DNA from: GCA-2861595 sp035526335
GTDB taxonomy: Bacteria; Actinomycetota; Acidimicrobiia; Acidimicrobiales; GCA-2861595
NCBI GenBank assembly: GCA_035526335.1
Contig: DATLCN010000003.1
Location: 11,116-75,115, forward strand
Direction of reading: 5' to 3'
Length of the DNA: 64,000 nt
The translations under genes and the position numbers were made by a program. A model generated the notes under the pieces. The model had not been told where the DNA came from, ran no database searches, and saw only the letters and a program-made list of their open reading frames with translations. How positions within the stretch are numbered: the stretch's first letter is position 1; each line of letters starts with the position of its first letter. Below, piece after piece: positions 58,086 to 64,000 of this stretch.

Positions 58086-59281
58086 CCAAGAGAGTGGTTC
58101 TGGCCTACAGCGGGGGACTCGACACCTCCGTGGCGGTTCGCTGGCTCGGCGAGGAGATGGGGATGGAGGTGATCGCGCTGGCGGCCGACGTGGGCCAGGG
58201 GGGTGACTTCGAGGAGGTGCGCCAGAGGGCATTCGCCGCCGGCGCGGTGGAGGCCATCGTGGTCGACTGCCAGGAGGAGTACGCCAGCGACTTCGTCGCG
58301 CCCGCCCTCAAGGCCAACGCCAAGTACGAGGGCAAGTACCCGCTCGTCTCTTCGCTCTCCCGCCCCGTGATCGTCAAGCACATGGTTGCCGCGGCACGCG
58401 AGCACAACGCCACCGCCGTCGCCCACGGCTGCACCGGGAAGGGGAACGACCAGGTCCGCTTCGAGGTGTCGACCAGGGCACTGGCCCCTGACCTCGAGTG
58501 CGTGGCGCCGGTGCGGGACTGGGGCATGACCCGCGACGAGTGCATCGACTACGCCGAGCGCTTCGACATCCCGGTCACCGTCACCAAGAAGAGCCCCTAC
58601 TCCATCGACCAGAACCTGTGGGGCCGGGCCATCGAGTGCGGCATTCTCGAGGACCCCTGGGAGCAGCCCCCCGAGGACGTCTACGAGCTCACCACTCCCA
58701 CCGCCGTCGAACCCACGGAGCTGACCATCGCCTTCGACGAGGGGATCCCGAGGAGCATCGACGGGAGGCTGATGCCGCTCCACGAGCTGATCGACGAGGT
58801 CAGCCGGGTGGTGGGGTCCTACGGCTGGGGCCGCATCGACATGGTGGAGAACCGGCGGGTCGGCATCAAGAGCCGCGAGGTGTACGAGTGCCCGGGCGCA
58901 CTGGCTCTGCTGATGGCCCACGCCGACCTCGAGGACCTGACCCTCGAGCGTGATCTCGCCCACGAGAAGGCCCGCCTCGAGCCCCGCTACGCCGACCTGG
59001 TCTACGACGGCCTCTGGTTCTCGCCCCTCAAGCAGGCCCTCGACGCCTTCGTCGACGAGAGCCAGCGGTTCGTCACCGGGGAGGTACGCCTGCGTTGCGA
59101 GGTACCAGGACGCTGCATCGTGGCCGGTCGCCGCAGCGACGTCGGCCTCTACGACTACGGCCTCGCCACCTACGAGTCCGCCGACCGCTTCCGCCACTCC
59201 GACGCCGAAGGCTTCGTCCGCCTCTGGGGCCTCGGCGTGGAGACCTGGGCCGCCCGCCAGTCCCGGGCCGGCCAGGAGTAA
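58082..59281 (+). CDS. argG: Argininosuccinate synthase
   Basis: 399 aa. The PP-loop VLAYSGGLDTSVAVRWL, AHGCTGKGNDQVRFEV and YSIDQNLWGRAIECG are diagnostic of this ATP-dependent ligase. It begins at GTG 58082 and ends with TAA, the only non-TGA stop in the arginine operon. argH follows after 5 bp, without a mini-ORF. Confidence 0.97.
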   Translation: MTKRVVLAYSGGLDTSVAVRWLGEEMGMEVIALAADVGQGGDFEEVRQRAFAAGAVEAIVVDCQEEYASDFVAPALKANAKYEGKYPLVSSLSRPVIVKHMVAAAREHNATAVAHGCTGKGNDQVRFEVSTRALAPDLECVAPVRDWGMTRDECIDYAERFDIPVTVTKKSPYSIDQNLWGRAIECGILEDPWEQPPEDVYELTTPTAVEPTELTIAFDEGIPRSIDGRLMPLHELIDEVSRVVGSYGWGRIDMVENRRVGIKSREVYECPGALALLMAHADLEDLTLERDLAHEKARLEPRYADLVYDGLWFSPLKQALDAFVDESQRFVTGEVRLRCEVPGRCIVAGRRSDVGLYDYGLATYESADRFRHSDAEGFVRLWGLGVETWAARQSRAGQE

Positions 59282-59286
59282 CCCGC

Positions 59287-60666
59287 ATGACGTTGTGGCA
59301 GGGGCGCATACAGGGGGAGCCGGCGCCGGAGCTGATGGCGTTCACGGCCAGCCTCTCGGTGGACCGCCGGCTGGCGCCGGACGACCTCGCCGGCTGCCGG
59401 GCCCATGTCCGGGGCCTGGAGCGCAGCGGCATCATCCCGGCCGGGGAGGCCAAGGTGCTCCTCGGCGCCCTCGACCGTGTGGGCCAAGAACTAAGCGAGG
59501 GGAGCTTCGCGTTCCGGCCCGGTGACGAGGACGTGCACACGGCCATCGAGCGCCGGGTCACCGAGATCGCCGGCGGCGTCGGGGCGAAGCTCCACACCGG
59601 GCGGAGCCGCAACGACCAGGTGGTCACCGCCCTCCGGCTGTACACCAAGCGCCAGCTCCGTAGCCTGGCCAGGTCCGTGGTCGCCCTGCAGCAGGTGTTG
59701 CTCGACCGGGCAGAGGCGGCCGGCGACGTCTACCTCCCCGGCTATACCCACCTCCAGCGGGCGCAGCCGGTGCTGCTGTCCCACCACCTCCTGGCCCATG
59801 GCTGGGCCTTCGCCCGCGACGTAGATCGGCTCCGCAGCACCGTGACCCGCCTCGACGTGTGTCCCCTCGGCGCCGGCGCCCTGGCAGGATCGTCTCTCGG
59901 CCTCGATCCGGACGGCGTGGCCGCCGACCTCGGTTTCGCCCACCGCTTCGAGAACTCCCTGGATGCGGTATCCGACCGGGACTTCGTGGCCGAGGCACTG
60001 TTCGACCTGGCTCTGCTGGCCGTGCACCTTTCCCGGCTCGGCGAGGAGATCGTCCTCTGGTCCACCGAGGAGTTCGGCTTCCTCCACCTCGACGACGCCT
60101 GGGCCACCGGCAGCTCGATGCTGCCCCAGAAGAAGAACCCCGACGTGGCCGAGCTGGCCCGCGGCAAGTCGGGCCGTCTCATCGGGCACCTCGCCGGCTT
60201 CCTGGCCACGCTCAAGGCGCTTCCGCTCGCCTACAACCGGGACCTCCAGGAGGACAAGGAGCCCCTGTTCGATGCGATCGACCAGATGAACCTCGCCCTA
60301 CCCGCCATGGCCGGGCTGCTGGCCACCGCGACCTTCGACGAGGAGCGGATGCGGGCAGCGGCCGACAGCGACACCTCCGTCGCCGTCGACCTGGCCGAGT
60401 GGCTGGTGGAGAGGGGCATGGCGTTTCGCGATGCGCACGCTCTGGTGGGCGGGCTGGTTCGGTCGTGCATCGAGCGCCGGGTCCCGATGGCGGAGCTGGT
60501 CGAGGCCCACCCCGATCTCGGCAGCGAGGCGCTGCCCCTGCTCGAGCCGGGCGTGGCCGTCAGCCGCCGGCGCACGCCGGGCGGCGCCGGCCCGAAGCCG
60601 GTGGCCGATCAGATGGCCCGCTTCCGGTCCCTGGTTCGTGACACCGCCGAAGCCCTCGGTCGCTGA
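59287..60666 (+). CDS. argH: Argininosuccinate lyase
   Basis: 459 aa. Fumarase-superfamily signature GSSMLPQKKNPDVAEL, plus HTGRSRNDQVVTALRLY and YTHLQRAQPVLLSHHLLAH with the catalytic His. Last gene of the operon; completes arginine synthesis. From its CTGA stop a frame stays open to the GTGA start of the next gene. Confidence 0.97.
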   Translation: MTLWQGRIQGEPAPELMAFTASLSVDRRLAPDDLAGCRAHVRGLERSGIIPAGEAKVLLGALDRVGQELSEGSFAFRPGDEDVHTAIERRVTEIAGGVGAKLHTGRSRNDQVVTALRLYTKRQLRSLARSVVALQQVLLDRAEAAGDVYLPGYTHLQRAQPVLLSHHLLAHGWAFARDVDRLRSTVTRLDVCPLGAGALAGSSLGLDPDGVAADLGFAHRFENSLDAVSDRDFVAEALFDLALLAVHLSRLGEEIVLWSTEEFGFLHLDDAWATGSSMLPQKKNPDVAELARGKSGRLIGHLAGFLATLKALPLAYNRDLQEDKEPLFDAIDQMNLALPAMAGLLATATFDEERMRAAADSDTSVAVDLAEWLVERGMAFRDAHALVGGLVRSCIERRVPMAELVEAHPDLGSEALPLLEPGVAVSRRRTPGGAGPKPVADQMARFRSLVRDTAEALGR

Positions 60667-60701
60667 CCCGCGACGCCGTGGGGCCCGGTCACGTAGCGGC
60701 G

Positions 60702-60800
60702 ATGGCCGCCGACGCCGGCGCACCGGGGAACCGCACCGCTGCGTGCACCGTGACCGATGAGCCCGGGGCTCGTGGGCGGTCGGGCAGGGCGATGCCGTGA
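60702..60800 (+). other. Possible 32-codon mini-ORF between argH and the glycosylase gene
   Basis: ATG 60702 (MAADAGAPGNRTAACTVTDE and onward) ends at TGA 60798-60800, overlapping the glycosylase start GTG 60797 as GTGA. The same frame is open from the argH stop. No homology is recognised. Confidence 0.3.
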
Positions 60801-61405
60801 GGATCAGGCCCGTTCCGAGGCGCTTCTACCGCCGCGACTCCCCGTCGGTCGCCCCAGAGCTGCTCAACAAGATCCTCGTGTGCGGCAACCGGGTCGGGCG
60901 CATCGTGGAGGTGGAGGCCTATGCCGGCGCCGCCGATGCCGCCAGCCACGGCTTTCGAGGTCGCACGCGGCGCAACGCCACCATGTTCGGAGAGGCAGGC
61001 CGGCTCTACGTGTACTTCACCTACGGCATGCACTGGTGCGCCAACGTCGTTTGCGGCGTGGAGGGCGAAGCCGGCGCCGTTCTCCTTCGGGCCCTGGCTC
61101 CGGTCAAAGGCGTCGACGAGATGCGGGCGGGCAGACCGGCTGCGCGGCACGAGCGCGACCTGTGCAGCGGCCCGGGGAAGCTCTGTCAGGCGCTTGGCAT
61201 CAGCGGCACCCACGACGGTGCCGATGTCGTGGCCGGTAGGGAGGGCATCCGGATCCTCGACGACGGCACCGTTCCGCCCTCGTCGCCGGAGCAAGGGCCC
61301 CGCATCGGCATCAGCGTGGCGAACGAGGTCCCGTGGAGGTGGTGGGTGCCCGGCGATGTCAACGTTTCCCGTCATCGCGGGCCGCGGCGCCGTCTGCCGG
61401 ATTGA
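60797..61405 (+). CDS. 3-methyladenine DNA glycosylase (AAG/MPG family)
   Basis: Excises alkylated and deaminated purines from DNA. 202 aa from GTG 60797. VGRIVEVEAYAGAADAASHG has the catalytic Glu, RRNATMFGEAGRLYVYFTYG is the classic family motif, and GPGKLCQALGISGTHDG follows. Its last 47 bp overlap, on the opposite strand, the end of the penicillin-binding protein gene. The family usually stands near argH in Actinobacteria, as here. Confidence 0.92.
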   Translation: MRIRPVPRRFYRRDSPSVAPELLNKILVCGNRVGRIVEVEAYAGAADAASHGFRGRTRRNATMFGEAGRLYVYFTYGMHWCANVVCGVEGEAGAVLLRALAPVKGVDEMRAGRPAARHERDLCSGPGKLCQALGISGTHDGADVVAGREGIRILDDGTVPPSSPEQGPRIGISVANEVPWRWWVPGDVNVSRHRGPRRRLPD

Positions 61406-63662
61406 CCCAGATGGTGACGGTGATCCCCCGCTCGGTGCGCGTCCCCGCCTGGGGAGATTGCTTCCACACCTTGCCCTTCCGGGTGCCGGCGCCGGGGCTC
61501 TTGGGCTCCGACATGATGATCACCTTGATGTCGAGATCAGCCGCCACCACCCGCGCCGTGGCGTCCTCGCGGGTGCGGTCGAGCAGGTCGGGGACGGTGG
61601 CGGTGGCGGGCCCGCTGCTGACCTCGAGGGTGACGGCGGACCCGCCCGGAGCCTCGGTGAATCCCTCCGGAACCTGGGAGACGGCGTAGCCGGGCGGGTA
61701 CTCGTCGCTCACGACCTTCCTGCGTACCGCCCGCAGCCCGGCCCTACCGAGGGTCAGCTCCGCCTCCTCCACCGGCATGCCCACCACCGCAGGAACCTGG
61801 ATCAACACCGGCTCGGACGAGACGGAGAGCGGCGGCGGTTCGGGGAAGGGCGTTATCGGTACCCGCGCCAGGGCAGCAGAGGAGTAGAGCTGCCAGATCT
61901 CGGCCGGCCAGGATCCACCGGTGACCAGGATGCGGGTGGCCGGCGGGATCATCGAGCGCTGCTTCTCGGGAAAACCGACCCACACCGACGTCACCAGTTC
62001 GGGGGTGAAGCCGACGAACCATGCGTCACGCCATTCCTGGCCGGTGCCGGTCTTGCCCGCTACCGGCCGCCCGATGTTGGCCTTCACCGCCGTTCCCCGG
62101 TCGACGACGCCCTGCAGCACACCCACCAGCGCGTCGGCGTTCTCCTGTTCCAGAACGCGCTTCTGCGCATGGGCGTGTTCGAAGACCAGCACTCCTCCCG
62201 GGCCGGCCACCTTGGTGACCATGGTCGGCGGAACCCGCACGCCGCGGTTGGCAAAGGTGCCGTATGCCGCGGCCATGTCGATGGGGGTGACGTCGTTGGT
62301 GCCCAGCACGGCCGACGGATAGGGGAGCAGCGGCGTGGTGATCCCCATGCGAGCGGCCGTGGCGACCGCCTCGGCGGGCCCCACGTCGAGGATGAGTTGG
62401 GCGTACACCGTGTTGATCGACCGCACCGTCGCCTCGATGAGGTTGGCCCGCCCGCCGCCGCCACCCTCGTAGTTCTCCACGTTCCAAATCTGGCGGGTCA
62501 GCGGGATCGACATCCGGGCCGGCGCGTCATAGGTCCGGCTGAGAGGTATGCCCGCCTCCAGGGCGGAGGCCAGGACGAAGGGCTTGAAGGACGAGCCGGC
62601 CGGCCGCTGGCCCTGGGTGGCCAGGTCGAACTTCGCCTGAGCTCCTCCGCCGAAGAAGTCACGGCCGCCGACCAGGGCACGGACGAATCCAGTGCGGGGC
62701 TCGATGGAGACCAGGGCGCCGGACGGATCGGTCCCAGGCTTGGACAGGACCTTGGCGATCGCCGCCTCGGCCATCGCCTGACGCTCGAGGTCGAGTGTCG
62801 TGAAAACTCGCAGGCCTCCCTGGAATAGAAGCTTCCGCCGGGCCGCGGGAGTGGGGCCGAAGCGTGGGTCATCGAGGATGAAGCGCTTCACCCGCTCCAC
62901 GAAGTATGGAGCGGCGTACCGCTCGTCTGCCGGGGTCGCCGCCACCACCAGTGGCTCCGCCGCCGCTGCCTCCGCTTCGGTGGGAGTGGCCACCCCGGTC
63001 TCCACCATCTTCTCGAGCACCAGCTGACGGCGGGCCGAGGCCAGCTCCGGGCGCCTGTAGGGGTCTGTCCGCGAGGGTGCCCTGATCATCCCGGCCAGCA
63101 GGGCGGCCTGGCCCAACGTCAGCTCCTCGACGCCCATGCCGAAGTATTCGTGGGCCGCGGCCTCCACGCCGTAGGCCCCGTTTCCGAAGTAGATCGTGTT
63201 GAGGTACAGCTCGAGGATGCGCTCCTTGGTGTACCGGCTCTCGAGCTGGAAGGCGAGAGCGGCCTCCTGCAGCTTTCGTCGGACGGTGCGGTCGGGGCCT
63301 ACGAGCTCGTTCTTGACGTACTGCTGCGTGATGGTGGACCCCCCCTCGACCACCCTGCCCTCGGACGCGTTCGCGTAGACCGCTCGAAGCACCGATTTGG
63401 CATCGACCCCCCGGTGGTCCCAGAACCGTTGATCCTCGATGGCCACGACCGCATCGCGCAGTGCCTTGGGAATCTGCCGCAGCGGCACTGTTTCCCTGTT
63501 CTCCTCGGCGTGGAGGGTGGCAACGAGCGTGCCGTCCGATGCGAAGATCTTGGTGGACTCGTCGAGAGGCCCCGCTGTCGTGGTCGCCAGAGGTGTGCTG
63601 CTCCAGGAGCAGGCGCCGCCCAGCATGATCACCGCGAGCAGCAGGAATATCGGGCGACGCAC
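61359..63662 (-). CDS. Class A penicillin-binding protein with PASTA domains
   Basis: Peptidoglycan polymerase and crosslinker. 767 aa from GTG 63662; an N-terminal hydrophobic segment ends in a lipobox-like VIMLGGAC. Glycosyltransferase 51 motifs: IEDQRFWDHRGVD, GGSTITQQYVKNEL, YTKERILELYLNTIYFGNGA. Transpeptidase motifs: GSSFKPF (SxxK), SINTVYAQL (SxN), VAGKTGTGQEWRDAW (KTG). Two PASTA repeats close the protein (VPAVVGMPVEEAELTLGRAG and VPDLLDRTREDATARVVAAD). The lipobox is odd for a PBP, which usually keeps a membrane anchor. The longer open frame runs into the rrn promoter. Confidence 0.93.
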   Translation of the reverse strand: MRRPIFLLLAVIMLGGACSWSSTPLATTTAGPLDESTKIFASDGTLVATLHAEENRETVPLRQIPKALRDAVVAIEDQRFWDHRGVDAKSVLRAVYANASEGRVVEGGSTITQQYVKNELVGPDRTVRRKLQEAALAFQLESRYTKERILELYLNTIYFGNGAYGVEAAAHEYFGMGVEELTLGQAALLAGMIRAPSRTDPYRRPELASARRQLVLEKMVETGVATPTEAEAAAAEPLVVAATPADERYAAPYFVERVKRFILDDPRFGPTPAARRKLLFQGGLRVFTTLDLERQAMAEAAIAKVLSKPGTDPSGALVSIEPRTGFVRALVGGRDFFGGGAQAKFDLATQGQRPAGSSFKPFVLASALEAGIPLSRTYDAPARMSIPLTRQIWNVENYEGGGGGRANLIEATVRSINTVYAQLILDVGPAEAVATAARMGITTPLLPYPSAVLGTNDVTPIDMAAAYGTFANRGVRVPPTMVTKVAGPGGVLVFEHAHAQKRVLEQENADALVGVLQGVVDRGTAVKANIGRPVAGKTGTGQEWRDAWFVGFTPELVTSVWVGFPEKQRSMIPPATRILVTGGSWPAEIWQLYSSAALARVPITPFPEPPPLSVSSEPVLIQVPAVVGMPVEEAELTLGRAGLRAVRRKVVSDEYPPGYAVSQVPEGFTEAPGGSAVTLEVSSGPATATVPDLLDRTREDATARVVAADLDIKVIIMSEPKSPGAGTRKGKVWKQSPQAGTRTERGITVTIWVNPADGAAARDDGKR

Positions 63663-63712
63663 TGCTGTATTGTCTCTCAGCGCACCACCGGGACGGTGGC
63701 AAGCGGGCCCGG

Positions 63713-63740
63713 TTGACGATTTACGGCAACGTGCTATAGT
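63713..63740 (+). promoter_or_regulatory. Strong promoter of the presumed rRNA operon
   Basis: TTGACG (63713-63718), a 16-bp spacer and TATAGT (63735-63740) form a near-consensus sigma-70-type promoter, the best in the window, facing away from the penicillin-binding protein gene. Confidence 0.75.
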
Positions 63741-64000
63741 AGGAAGCCCCCAAGGAGGTAACCCTCCCGGGGCCAGCGTGAGGAAGCGTCCCGGCAACCC
63801 GGGTGGCCCTCCAGCGCAAGCGGCTTCACCTCCGTTCCCTCTTCCCTGGGAACGCGTGTGCCGCGAAGTTGCTCCTTGAAAACGGAACAGAGGAAAGCCA
63901 AAAGCCAGTGCGGTCGTGGCGCGCAAGCGCTACGAAATTTTGATGCACTGAGTAACGGACAACCATGTCCGTCTTGGTGCCAGTCGGTACGACGGGGTAG
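63741..64000 (+). other. Presumed rRNA operon leader with boxA-like element
   Basis: No protein gene is seen in the last ~340 bp. TGCTCCTTGAAA (63870-63881) matches the boxA antitermination element that precedes 16S genes in Actinobacteria, and CTTGAAAACGGAACAGAGGA is typical leader sequence. AAGGAGGT (63752-63759) and CACCTCC near 63827 could pair as part of a processing stem. The 16S gene itself is not reached. Confidence 0.65.

Noticed and set aside
59279..59291. A mini-ORF bridging argG and argH
   Set aside because: The argG stop is TAA and no start codon overlaps it; the 5-bp gap is unbridged, so the relay pattern has an exception here.
63940..63970. TTTTGATGCACTGAG as the start of a 16S rRNA gene
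   Set aside because: The true 16S start reads TTTGATCCTGGCTCAG and is followed by conserved sequence; what follows here does not match, so the 16S gene must lie beyond the window.

Overview
This 64 kb window is GC-rich, gene-dense bacterial chromosome. The gene content and order point to Actinomycetota: an actinobacterial integration host factor (mIHF) next to gmk-rpoZ-coaBC-metK-priA, a PriA without a Walker A motif, PyrR-controlled pyrimidine genes, and a DUF1844 gene beside infC. A member of Acidimicrobiia is my best guess, but that is inference from synteny and not proven. No tRNA, IS element or CRISPR array was recognised. The right end is the promoter and leader of what looks like an rRNA operon, whose 16S gene would lie just outside.

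Layout. (1) 1-4543: end of an unidentified surface or pilus-like protein, then aroK-aroB-aroQ (shikimate pathway), a Xaa-Pro peptidase, efp and nusB. (2) 4515-18325: a cell-surface polysaccharide locus with a Wzy/WaaL-type membrane protein, a polyprenyl-phosphate sugar transferase, at least six glycosyltransferases, a two-domain methyltransferase, and a Wzm/Wzt ABC exporter. (3) 18387-31362: the UMP pathway, pyrR-pyrB-[insert]-pyrC-carA-carB-pyrD-pyrF. The 3.3 kb insert holds two divergent toxin-antitoxin pairs and two secreted proteins. (4) 31373-40540: mihF, gmk, rpoZ, coaBC, metK, priA, def, fmt, rsmB and a MoaB/Mog-like gene. (5) 40667-45133: ribD-ribE-ribBA-ribH, hisG and a cold-shock-domain gene. 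(6) 45166-52351: DUF1844 gene (minus), infC-rpmI-rplT, an rRNA methyltransferase, an orphan histidine kinase, pheS-pheT. (7) 52397-60666: a full arginine operon argC-J-B-D-F-R-G-H behind a likely ArgR operator, then a 3-methyladenine glycosylase. (8) 61359-64000: a class A penicillin-binding protein with PASTA domains (minus) and the divergent rrn leader.

Three things stand out. First, a 32-bp PyrR-binding loop is present twice, perfectly conserved: before pyrR and, after the inserted genes, before pyrC. The second copy has its own -10-like box, a 48-codon leader ORF that overlaps pyrC as ATGA, and an intrinsic-terminator hairpin inside the leader ORF. This looks like a duplicated control cassette that keeps the separated pyrC-F genes under PyrR. 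Second, many gaps between operon genes are bridged by tiny ORFs that overlap both neighbours by NTGA or TGATG, so that ribosomes could pass by termination-reinitiation. At several of these junctions the tiny ORF is visibly a partial duplicate of the next gene's start. Third, several genes show a TANNNT box 6-7 nt before the start codon, the layout of leaderless actinobacterial transcripts, and infC and the following rRNA methyltransferase appear to use rare AUC and CUG starts.
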